The position numbers were made by a program, and so were the translations under genes. DNA of 64,000 nucleotides. Origin: JAEUMD01 sp050246945 (GTDB taxonomy: Bacteria > Pseudomonadota > Alphaproteobacteria > Rhizobiales > Hyphomicrobiaceae). Of this stretch, positions 44,230 through 52,216 are shown in pieces. Where the stretch lies: assembly GCA_050246945.1 (NCBI GenBank), contig JBFWVC010000011.1:62001-126000 (forward strand), read 5' to 3'. The number at the start of each line of letters is the position of its first letter. Positions within the stretch are counted from its first letter, which is position 1. The notes beneath the pieces are model-generated. The model was not told where the DNA came from, did no database searches, and saw nothing but the letters and a program-made list of their open reading frames with translations.

Positions 44230-44309
44230 CTAGTGTGACGTCGCGCCTTAATTGACCTGTCCGCGCGGCAAGCTTCTCGTCAATTAAGGCGCGCTGAACG
44301 CCACACTAA
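44230..44309. repeat. CTAG-type palindrome
   Basis: CTAGTGTGACGTCGCGCC then TTAATTGAC pairs with GTCAATTAAGGCGCG then CACACTAAG over a loop of about 20 bases. It lies in the gap between the DsrK-like gene and lipS1 and may act as a transcription boundary. Confidence 0.7.
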
Positions 44310-44322
44310 GTCGATGGTTTTG

Positions 44323-44397
44323 CTAGTGGCCTTCATGTCGCGCCAAAATTGTATGCAGTCGCGGCTATGTTTCAATTTTGGCGCGACAGGCCACTAG
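44323..44397. repeat. CTAG-bounded palindrome
   Basis: CTAGTGGCC plus GTCGCGCCAAAATTG pairs with CAATTTTGGCGCGAC plus GGCCACTAG, about 24 base pairs around a loop of 20. It ends 12 bases from the stop codon of the DsrK-like gene. Confidence 0.75.
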
Positions 44398-44409
44398 CGC
44401 AGCGCCCGC

Positions 44410-45714
44410 TCAAGCGTCCTTTCGAACATCCAGGTTATCCGCCAGCATCTCGACGATGCTCAAAAGCTCCTTGTCCCAGGCAAGCGCCTTCTTGCTCTCG
44501 TCCATGGTCAGGCGGCAATTGGCGCATGCGGAAACGAGTGCTGGCGCACCCGTCGCCTCCACCTGGGCCATCTTGATGCGAAACACCTCGTGGCGCACAT
44601 CGGCCGCACGGCTCATGGCCTGGACGCCGCCGCCGCCGCCACAGCACCAGTTGTAGTTGCCCGTGGGCTTCATCTCACGGAAGTCGCTGGCGAACCCATC
44701 GAGCAGATAGCGGGCATCGGCCGTCGCACCGCCGCGACGCGAAATCTGGCAGGGATCGTGATAGGTGACCGGCTGCTCGGTGTAAGGCTTGAATTTGAGC
44801 TTGCCCTGCCGCTTCAACGCCGCCAGGTATTCGGTGATGTGCAGAACCTCGAAAGGAAGTTCGCGGCCGAGCAGGTTGGCGCCGGTCCAGCGCAGCACGC
44901 CGTAGGCATGGCCGCACTCGGGCACGACGACAGTCCTGGCACCGACGGCTTCGGCCGCCGCCGCGATGCGCTCGACCATGATCTTGGCGATGTCACCCTT
45001 GCCGGAGAGCACGCCGAAATTGGTCGCCTCATAACCCTTCGAGGACAGGGTCCAATCGACTCCGGCCGCATTCAGGAGCTTGGCCATGGCGACGACGCTA
45101 TCGGGGTACTTCATCATCTCGATGGAGGAGACCGTCAGCAGGACATCAGCCTTGTCCTTGTCGAGCGGGATCTCGACCTCGTTGTCATCGGCGAGCCACT
45201 CGACGCGATCCTCCAGCACGTCCGGCGTGACGCCGAGCGGGCTGCCTTTGTCGCGCGAGTTGTCGGCAGCCTCGAGCAAATCGGGTGGTCCGAGTCCCGC
45301 GGCGACGAAAGCCTGCCGCGTCGCCGCGACGACACTGGCGATGTCGATCGCCATCGGGCAAACGATCGTGCAGCGGCCGCACATCGTGCATGTATCGAAA
45401 ATCAACGGTTCCCAATCGCGCAATTCGGCTTCGCTGATCTCGGGCGCAAGGCCCAGCGCCTTCCTCAAACCGGAGAACGGCGCCTTGTTGCGGCGGTAAA
45501 CCCGCGTCATGGGCTGCAGTTTCAAAGCTGGCGTATGGCGTGGATTCTGTGTCGCCTCGTGGAAGTGGCAGGCCTGCGCGCACTGGCCACAATGGACACA
45601 AGCATCCAGATAGGCGGCGATGTGGCCGCCCAGCAGCGCCTCCATCTTTTCAACCGCAGCATCGACGTTCACGGGACGGTTGTCGGGCGCGATCTGACCG
45701 GGTTGTGCTGTCAT
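44410..45714 (-). CDS. DsrK/HdrD-like iron-sulfur protein
   Basis: This encodes 434 residues. Two [4Fe-4S] ferredoxin motifs come first: CVHCGQCAQAC (Cys39, 42, 45, 49) and CTMCGRCTIVCP (Cys109, 112, 115, 119). A C-terminal CCG domain follows with Cys322, Cys357-Cys358 and Cys397/Cys400, the pattern that holds the catalytic non-cubane cluster in HdrB/HdrD and DsrK. The N-terminal CCG copy is worn (only PECGHAYG). Such proteins reduce or oxidise heterodisulfides or persulfides in the cytoplasm. Its ATG overlaps the stop of the NarI/DsrM-like gene, so it likely docks on that cytochrome. Confidence 0.85.
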   Translation of the reverse strand: MTAQPGQIAPDNRPVNVDAAVEKMEALLGGHIAAYLDACVHCGQCAQACHFHEATQNPRHTPALKLQPMTRVYRRNKAPFSGLRKALGLAPEISEAELRDWEPLIFDTCTMCGRCTIVCPMAIDIASVVAATRQAFVAAGLGPPDLLEAADNSRDKGSPLGVTPDVLEDRVEWLADDNEVEIPLDKDKADVLLTVSSIEMMKYPDSVVAMAKLLNAAGVDWTLSSKGYEATNFGVLSGKGDIAKIMVERIAAAAEAVGARTVVVPECGHAYGVLRWTGANLLGRELPFEVLHITEYLAALKRQGKLKFKPYTEQPVTYHDPCQISRRGGATADARYLLDGFASDFREMKPTGNYNWCCGGGGGVQAMSRAADVRHEVFRIKMAQVEATGAPALVSACANCRLTMDESKKALAWDKELLSIVEMLADNLDVRKDA

Positions 45715-46361
45715 GGCGTGAACCCTCTGCGACCGTAAGTGGCGCCGGTCCTGGCGCGGGCGAAGGCGAATGTGAAGGCATGTATGAGACGCGAGAACGG
45801 CAGGTAGATCAGCAGCGCCTCGACGGTGAGCAGGTGGAAGGCGCGAAGACCCGCATGCGCTTCCTGCAGGGCGAGACAGCCCGTCAGCATGACGATGAAC
45901 GTGAGCCAAACGCCCAGGTGATCGTCGATATCCGTGAGCTGCTTCTTCACCGGGTCGGTCAGGCGGTGAACATAAAGCAGAATGAGCCCGGCAAAAGCGG
46001 CCTCAGCGGCGATTATGAAGCCCCAGCGCGGCAACTTCGGCCAGCCGACGTCGGAGCCGATCAGGCGCTCCTGGATGAAGTCCACATGCGGGGCGGCGAA
46101 CAGGACCAGGACGAACAGACCGATGTGGAACATATAGCCGGTCAGGAAGTGATAAAGCGTGCGTCCGAGATTGCCCCCATGAGGCACGGAATGGAGAAGC
46201 AATGCCGTCAGCGCGCCGCCTGCACCCCCACGTGAGGAACGCGCCTCGGAGAGGTCTCGCGGCCGCTTCATGGCAATGAGTGCAATCAGTCGCCACGCGA
46301 CCCCAACTACGAAGACGACAAGAGCCACATACCAGAGCGGACCCTCAATGAATTCAATCAT
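45711..46361 (-). CDS. NarI/DsrM-like membrane cytochrome b
   Basis: This encodes 216 residues with five likely membrane helices. Histidines at 71 and 79 (HFLTGYMFHIG) and at 176 and 194 (RAFHLLTVE, RLIHAF) fit the two haem b sites of respiratory nitrate reductase gamma and DsrM. It would pass electrons between quinones and a cytoplasmic partner. Both ends overlap neighbours by 4 bases (ATGA), so it is made with the FDH-gamma-like and DsrK-like proteins. No NarGHJ genes are present. Confidence 0.85.
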   Translation of the reverse strand: MIEFIEGPLWYVALVVFVVGVAWRLIALIAMKRPRDLSEARSSRGGAGGALTALLLHSVPHGGNLGRTLYHFLTGYMFHIGLFVLVLFAAPHVDFIQERLIGSDVGWPKLPRWGFIIAAEAAFAGLILLYVHRLTDPVKKQLTDIDDHLGVWLTFIVMLTGCLALQEAHAGLRAFHLLTVEALLIYLPFSRLIHAFTFAFARARTGATYGRRGFTP

Positions 46362-47605
46362 GGCCTCACCCCGTGCATGATGCCGTCACCGGCCTCGCCA
46401 GCCGTGACCTCTGCGCGTGTCAAATCCGTAGTCGCGGAACCCTTGTGCTCCGCATACCAAAGGTCGTGATGTTCCTTGGCCCAGTTCTCATCAACTGTGC
46501 CGACGCTCATGGCCTCGAATGCACCCTCCATGCCCACCGAACCGATATAGGCATGACCAATCCCGGCAGCGATAAACGTCACCGCGGCGATGCCGTGCGC
46601 CAGGTTGGCGAGCTGTGCCTGAGTGCGGTCGGCAAGTGCATCCGGGAACAGGAGGACGAAGCCCGATACGGAGATTGCGAACCCCAACACGATCGTCAGG
46701 AGGAACCATACCTTCTGTCCGGCATTGTATTTGCCGGCGCTCGCATGCCCGCCGAACAATCCGCCGCCTTTGATGAACCAGGAGAGATCAACAGTGCGCG
46801 GCGCATTTCCCTTGATGAAAAAGACGAGGATCGCGAGGACGGCTGGCAGGAACAATGGGCCGAACAGGTTGTGGCCCTGCATGGCCGCACTGGCAACGAT
46901 TGCGAACGCGTGTGGGCCGAGCACCGGCAGCAAGACCGACTTGCCGAACAGGATGACGAGGCCAGAAACCGCCAACAGGACGAAAAGAGTGGCGGCGAAC
47001 CAGTGCGTAATACGCTGGGCGAGCGAGAAACGCGGGATCACGCGGCCCGTTCGCCCATTCTCGATCTTGATGCGGCCTCGCGCGAGATAGAAAAGCGCGA
47101 TGGCGGCGAGGATGCCTAGAAGAGCCATGCCGCCGTAGCGGGTGACCTGATCATTGCGCAGCAACCGCCAATCCTCGCCAGCGCTCTGGATCAGCACGCC
47201 TTTCTCCGAACCCGGCAGAACAACGTCGCCGCGCTGGCCATGACGTATGCGCGACCAGAATTCATCGCTGACGGATTGATCGCCGCGCGCATGGTCGGGC
47301 GGCGGGACGGCGCCGCCGGCCGCGGGATCGTCTGGTCGGCGGACAGAGCTTCCTGCTCCGGGCAGGTTGACCGCACCTGCGGGCGGGCGGACCGAGCCAC
47401 CAGGGGTGGCGATGCCCTCATTCTTCAGCGCCTCGGGGGCGGGCATCTGCTGCGCCTGCACACGATCCGCGAGTAGCACGACGCCCAGCGAGGTCAGCAC
47501 CAACGCGACCAGGCTCATGAGCCTTGCCAACGCACCTGCCGACAGCGCGTAACTTCTCCCCATCCGTTCGGCTTGTTGCGATGGCCATCGTTGCATGCGC
47601 GCCAT
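46358..47605 (-). CDS. Formate-dehydrogenase gamma-like cytochrome b with N-terminal extension
   Basis: This encodes 415 residues. A signal or anchor segment (LMSLVALVLTSLGVVLLADRVQA) is followed by about 100 Pro/Gly-rich residues, then four helices of the FdoI/FdnI type: RITHWFAATLFVLLAVSGLVIL, MQGHNLFGPLFLPAVL, VWFLLTIVLGFAISVSG and LAHGIAAVTFIAAGIGHAYIG. The histidines in RITHW, QGHNLFG, NLAHG and GIGHAY would bind two haems b. AGGGGG lies before the ATG. No formate dehydrogenase alpha or beta gene is here, so the partner is presumably the DsrMK-like pair downstream. Confidence 0.85.
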   Translation of the reverse strand: MARMQRWPSQQAERMGRSYALSAGALARLMSLVALVLTSLGVVLLADRVQAQQMPAPEALKNEGIATPGGSVRPPAGAVNLPGAGSSVRRPDDPAAGGAVPPPDHARGDQSVSDEFWSRIRHGQRGDVVLPGSEKGVLIQSAGEDWRLLRNDQVTRYGGMALLGILAAIALFYLARGRIKIENGRTGRVIPRFSLAQRITHWFAATLFVLLAVSGLVILFGKSVLLPVLGPHAFAIVASAAMQGHNLFGPLFLPAVLAILVFFIKGNAPRTVDLSWFIKGGGLFGGHASAGKYNAGQKVWFLLTIVLGFAISVSGFVLLFPDALADRTQAQLANLAHGIAAVTFIAAGIGHAYIGSVGMEGAFEAMSVGTVDENWAKEHHDLWYAEHKGSATTDLTRAEVTAGEAGDGIMHGVRP

Positions 47606-47862
47606 GGACACCCCCTGTGGTGGAAATTCATTTCAAAATATTGTGCCAAGGTACATCCATCGCACGCGAAGTCATCAGCAAATTTGATCTGGCTCAGAGT
47701 CGCTGCGGAATTTGCGAGCAATTCATTCTCGCTTTGCCGCTGAGGCCGCATGTCGAACGGCAAGAGTGCATGCTTATTCAACTTGCGGGTCAAGGGCCCG
47801 TGGCAAGCGCCCGCGGCCGAGGTGATGGCCAGCGAATGGCTGCTTGTCCTCGCAGCAGGATT

Positions 47863-50193
47863 TCACACTCGTTTTGCCGGGATGTAGCGGCGGATCAGCG
47901 CTGTCGTGGCTGGCAAGATGATCAGCTGTCCAATCAATGCTGCAAAGAGGCAAACCGCGGTCAGTTCGCCGAACTGGCGCAGCGACGGCAGATCCGAGAG
48001 CATCGTAACACCGAGACCCAGTGCCAGGACGATGGTGGTCAGCACAACGGCGGGCCCGATGTGATGCATGGTGTGGACCAACGCGTGCAAAGTGTGGTCG
48101 CCGCCCGCGCGCTCCTTCAGGCGCGCCTCCTCCAGATGATAGCGGTTGAGGAAGTGGATGGTGGAATCGATCGCAAGCGAGAACGCGACCGTGATGGCGA
48201 TGATGGATGCGAACTGGAGCCCCTGCCCGGTCACATAGAGCAGCGTGCCGGTGGCAAAGATCGGGAACAGCGAAGGCAGCACGCTCGCCAGGCCAGCAAG
48301 CCAGGAACGCAAGGCGAACCCGAGAAATATGAAGATGACGAACATATCCCCAACGAGCCCCCAATTGAGCTCGTCGATCAGCTTGGCGGAGTTGCGCGCC
48401 GCAATCGCAGGAAGCCCCGTGACCGCAATGTCATAGCCGGGGTTGGCTTCGCGAACCGGCTTGAGCGACGTGTTGATCTGCTCGACCACGGGCAGAATCT
48501 CGCTGGCATCGATGTCGGGCATGCGCGCCGTGACAAGAACGGCTCGTTCCTGCGCATCAATGAAGCGCCGGGTGAGATGCTCCGGCAGAATCTTGACGTA
48601 GGACTTGAGCGTCTCGACGCTCGTTTCTCCGGCCAAGTCGAGCCAGCGGCGCAGGCTGTCGAGCGACCAGACGTTGCCCAGACCAGCGCGATGCTGCAAC
48701 ACGTCGTGCGCTTCGGAGATGACTTTCAGAGTCTCCGTGTCATAGAGGCCATGGCCGTCGCGCCAAGAAATCATGACGTGAATAGGGTTGGCACCGGTCA
48801 GCTTCTGGTCGAGCTTTGCGGTGCCAGCAAGCGCCTGCTCCTTGTCGGGCACCTGATCGGCGAGACGGTACATGGGCACAAGCTGCGAATAGGCCCAGCC
48901 GGTGGCAATGACGGAGGCAATGCCCAGCGCAGAAAACAACCCCGGCCATCGCGACACGGCGCGGACGATGCGCTCGGTTACCCTCTGCAATACGCCGACG
49001 CCCCCCTCCTCCGCGTCGCGATCGCCGGTACGGCTTGCCGGCTCCTGTCGAACAAGCAGAGCTGCAAGCGTGGGCACCACGACGGCAACGGCGAAGTATG
49101 AGATGCCGACCGCCATCAGCGCCGCGGTGCCGAAAGTCTTGATGAGTGCGGAATCGGCGAACTGGAACGAGAGGATCGCGAGTGCCGCGTTCATCGCCGT
49201 CAGCAGGCATGCAGGCGCGACGTCCAGCACGGCATCCCTGGCCGCCTGGATGCGGTCGACGCCCATCAGGATGGATCGGCGCACGGAGAAGACCAAGTGC
49301 ATCGAATCGGAAAACCCGGACACCAGGATCAATGGTGTGATGACGTTTATGAAGAGGTTGAGGCGATAGTCCATCGCGCCGATCACGCCGAGTGTCCACA
49401 GAATCGCAATCGCCGGCCCCGCGACCGCAATAAGTGTAAGCGAGATGCGCCTGAAAAAGAGATAGGCGACGACAAGCCCCACGAGAAAGCCAAGTCCGTT
49501 GTAGATCAAGCGATCGCGCTCGACCGCGTTTCGGATCTCGAGCTGCATGACTGGCGCGCCGGTGAGCTTGGAGGTGAGGCCACTGCCCTGCAATTCGTCG
49601 TCGACAACCTTCTGGATGCCGCCGATGATCTCGCGCGCGCCCTTTTCCTCGACAGCGTGCCTGTCGAGCGAAATGACCATCAATGCAAGCTCGCCATCGG
49701 CCGAAAGGAACTTGCCGGCAACGATGTCGTTGGTCTTGAGGCGATCGATCAGCCGCTCGTATTCGGGCCCCTCGGGTAGCGTCTCTGGAACGAGTGGCGG
49801 CGCGTAGCCGGTGGCGTCCGGCTTGTCGCGCGCGGACAGCATGGAGATTAGACCGTTGACGCCCTCCGCCAGGTTGAGCTCGATCGCGAGGTTGGCGAAC
49901 CGCTCAAGGTTGTCGCGCGAAAGAAGCGCCTTTCCGTCCACGACCACGAGGACATCAAACTCGCTGGACGGGAAGCGACGGTCGATTTCCTCGTACTTGC
50001 GGAATTCCTCGGTGTTCGTGCGGAACAGCTCGGAGAGCGAGTCGTCCACCTTGAGGTTCATGACGCCAAGGATTGCAAGGCAGGTCAGAACCGCGATGAA
50101 GACCGCCGAGAGATAGGGTGCTTTGAGCGCAATGAGGCCCAGCCTGTCGAGTCCGAATGAGAACCGGTAAGCCCGGCGCGGCTCGTCGCTCAT
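47863..50193 (-). CDS. RND/MMPL-family transporter
   Basis: This encodes 776 residues with about 12 membrane helices in two halves, each half with a large loop outside. Typical parts are VDDSLSELFRTN near the start, ITPLILVSGFSDSMHLVF (helix 4 region of half one) and FASIIAITVAFSLAIDSTIHFLNRYH in half two, where the Asp and His may carry protons. Family members export lipids or hydrophobic compounds, for example hopanoids. The substrate here is unknown. It is 257 bases upstream of the cytochrome operon on the same strand. GGAGG precedes the ATG. Confidence 0.87.
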   Translation of the reverse strand: MSDEPRRAYRFSFGLDRLGLIALKAPYLSAVFIAVLTCLAILGVMNLKVDDSLSELFRTNTEEFRKYEEIDRRFPSSEFDVLVVVDGKALLSRDNLERFANLAIELNLAEGVNGLISMLSARDKPDATGYAPPLVPETLPEGPEYERLIDRLKTNDIVAGKFLSADGELALMVISLDRHAVEEKGAREIIGGIQKVVDDELQGSGLTSKLTGAPVMQLEIRNAVERDRLIYNGLGFLVGLVVAYLFFRRISLTLIAVAGPAIAILWTLGVIGAMDYRLNLFINVITPLILVSGFSDSMHLVFSVRRSILMGVDRIQAARDAVLDVAPACLLTAMNAALAILSFQFADSALIKTFGTAALMAVGISYFAVAVVVPTLAALLVRQEPASRTGDRDAEEGGVGVLQRVTERIVRAVSRWPGLFSALGIASVIATGWAYSQLVPMYRLADQVPDKEQALAGTAKLDQKLTGANPIHVMISWRDGHGLYDTETLKVISEAHDVLQHRAGLGNVWSLDSLRRWLDLAGETSVETLKSYVKILPEHLTRRFIDAQERAVLVTARMPDIDASEILPVVEQINTSLKPVREANPGYDIAVTGLPAIAARNSAKLIDELNWGLVGDMFVIFIFLGFALRSWLAGLASVLPSLFPIFATGTLLYVTGQGLQFASIIAITVAFSLAIDSTIHFLNRYHLEEARLKERAGGDHTLHALVHTMHHIGPAVVLTTIVLALGLGVTMLSDLPSLRQFGELTAVCLFAALIGQLIILPATTALIRRYIPAKRV

Positions 50194-51103
50194 AACCTGG
50201 CGGCCTCCCTTGATGGTGCACGCAATTATTTCTTTGTCGATCCCCTCCGGGCGGAGTGGACGAGGACGTGTTCAGCTCGTCGGGCAAAGTTTAGTTGCGG
50301 TGCTTGTTGCGTGCCCCTGGCGCCTTGCGATGTCGTACGCGAATCCCATGCAAACGGCGGTCACGTTGCCTTGGGGTCAGGGCTAAGGCAAGAAGCGCAC
50401 GGGCTGCAAAGTCGCCAGACGAGCACAGAAACGCTCTTATCCCGGACAGCGTGGCGCGAATGCCATGCAGCGGCTTCAAAACCCAATCTGGACACGAGTT
50501 CTATCCGTTCGGGCGCAGCCAATCACGACGGCGACCCACGGCAAGTCCTCGCGCGGCCCCTGCGGCCGTCATGAGGACGAAAACCGCGCCCGGAATTCTG
50601 AGCCGGGCCGCGCAATACTGCGCCGCAACATGATCGGGCACCGCTTCCGAGGGCGAAAAGCACCAGGGGACCAATCCTTGCGGCAGGCCCAAGTCGAGTT
50701 CATGCTTGAGAGGCACATGAACACGATCCAGCTCATCGTATTGGGCAGTTTTTCACACTGAACCGCGCCACACTTCAGCTAAACATGCTTTCTTGTACTT
50801 GAGCATGTTTTTCACGCTGAACCGCACCACACTTCAGCTAAACATGCTTTCTTGTACTTGAGCATGTTTTTCACGCTGAACCGCACCACACTTCAGCTAA
50901 ACATGCTTCTATTTTCGTGTGGCTGAGTGCGCGCCGTGCTTGCGTGAACCCGGCGCTGGCGACACTTTGTCCACCAGAGGCGCGGACCTGGCGGTTGCCC
51001 GAACCAGCAAGACTTTCTTATCTTCGCACTTTCGAATATAGAAGGATGACGAGCCCGGCGCCAGGAACGGGGGAGAAGAAATTCAGACCAGGGAGGACCA
51101 ACT
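50194..51103. other. Long gap with tandem repeats between divergent genes
   Basis: About 900 bases between the transporter (minus) and dsrE (plus). The middle holds no gene I can support. A 59-bp tandem array lies at 50743-50908. The last 190 bases should hold the dsrE-tusA promoter. Confidence 0.55.
50743..50908 (+). repeat. 59-bp tandem repeat, three copies
   Basis: Units begin near 50743, 50801 and 50860, and the last two are identical over most of their length (GAGCATGTTTTTCACGCTGA... CTTCAGCTAAACATGC). Each unit is itself the dispersed palindrome seen singly elsewhere, joined by TTTCTTGTACTT. It lies about 200 bases upstream of the dsrE-tusA genes. Confidence 0.85.
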
Positions 51104-51595
51104 GTGTCCGATTCCAATCAAAAGAGCATGTCGATCATCGTCACGAAAGGCACGCTCGACTGGGCCTACCCGCCCTTCATTCTCGCCACGACTGCCGCCG
51201 CGATGGGCGTCAACGTGTCGATGTTCTTCACCTTCTACGGCCTTGCGCTGCTGAAGAAGGATCTCGACCTGCAGATTTCACCGCTCGGCAAGCCGGACAT
51301 GGTGATGCCTCTGGCCGGCATGCACATGAAGATGCCGAACATCGTCGGCGTGCTTCCCGGCGTCAACGCCATGGCGACGACGATGATGAAGAACCTCATC
51401 GCCAAGAAGGGTGTCGCGTCGATCCCGACGCTGCGCGAGGCAGCGGTGGAGAGCGACATTGAGATGATCGCCTGCCAGATGACGCTCGACCTCTTCGAGA
51501 TGAAGAAGGAAGACATGATCGACGGCATCACGCTCGGCGGCGCTGCGACATATATGGAGAAGGCGCTGGCGTCCGACATCAACTTGTATATCTGA
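51104..51595 (+). CDS. Single-cysteine DsrE-family (peroxiredoxin-like) protein
   Basis: This encodes 163 residues from GTG with GGGAGG upstream. It has the fold of DsrE/F-like proteins: MSIIVTKGTLDWAYPPFILATTAAAMG, FFTFYGLALLKK and a C-terminal MIACQMTLDLFEMKKEDMIDG. Cys124 is the only cysteine and corresponds to the persulfide site. This soluble type is usually found with TusA in sulfur oxidisers, where it takes sulfane sulfur from or gives it to TusA. tusA follows by about 150 bases. The many Met residues around the active site are normal for the family. Confidence 0.88.
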   Translation: MSDSNQKSMSIIVTKGTLDWAYPPFILATTAAAMGVNVSMFFTFYGLALLKKDLDLQISPLGKPDMVMPLAGMHMKMPNIVGVLPGVNAMATTMMKNLIAKKGVASIPTLREAAVESDIEMIACQMTLDLFEMKKEDMIDGITLGGAATYMEKALASDINLYI

Positions 51596-51748
51596 CGAAC
51601 CTGCGCTGCCGGTCGGCGTCAGGCTGCCAATGCCCGATGACATCGCGGCGCGGTTGTTCCGTTCAAAATGCGACGGCCTGTGATGCTTCACGGCGCACCG
51701 GGTCCGTTCACCTGCACAGACACAACCATCCACGGAAGGACGACGAAA

Positions 51749-51976
51749 ATGGCTGACAAAGTACTCGACGCCAAAGGGCTCAACTGCCCGCTGCCGATTC
51801 TGAAAGCGAAGAAGGCGATTCTCGAAGTGCCCAAGGACGGCACCCTGGAAGTACTCTCGACCGATCCGGGCTCCGTCGCGGATTTCCAGGCGTTCTGCCG
51901 CACCACGGGCAACACCATGATGGAAACCGGCGAGGACAACGGCGTTTATCGCTTTGTCATCAAGCACACGTCGTGA
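51749..51976 (+). CDS. tusA: Sulfur carrier protein TusA
   Basis: This encodes 75 residues, the standard length. The motif LDAKGLNCPLPILKAKKAI has the persulfide cysteine (Cys13) in CPxP. A second cysteine (Cys50) is in FQAFC. TusA moves sulfane sulfur between rhodanese, DsrE proteins and the oxidising complex. It lies behind the single-cysteine DsrE gene, a pairing typical of sulfur oxidation and not of tRNA thiolation. GGAAGGA precedes the ATG. Confidence 0.93.
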   Translation: MADKVLDAKGLNCPLPILKAKKAILEVPKDGTLEVLSTDPGSVADFQAFCRTTGNTMMETGEDNGVYRFVIKHTS

Positions 51977-52216
51977 GCCGCTGCGTGGACGCACCTTGCG
52001 CTGCATCGCAACACAAGGTGTAACCTGCAGAGCACAATGTTTCGCTTATCGAACAAAAGCCGCTCTCTGTCAGGGGGGCGGCTCTTGTTTTTGCGGGATG
52101 CATCGCGGTTAATATGCGGACTCATGAATGCCGGAAGGGCGCGTTGCGAAGACGCCTGGGCTGGGGAATCGATATTTCGGGGATGGCGGCCATTATGGCC
52201 GCGCATTGGGGGGCCT

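Noticed and set aside
46358..47605. A formate dehydrogenase operon
   Set aside because: Only the gamma-like cytochrome is present; no alpha or beta subunit, and the following genes are DsrM/DsrK-like.
47524..49101. 525-codon plus-strand frame opposite the RND transporter
   Set aside because: Antisense to a gene with clear transporter helices; the translated product is hydrophilic and repetitive.
50743..50908. CRISPR array
   Set aside because: The three units are contiguous with near-identical spacers, and the repeat occurs singly elsewhere; there are no cas genes.
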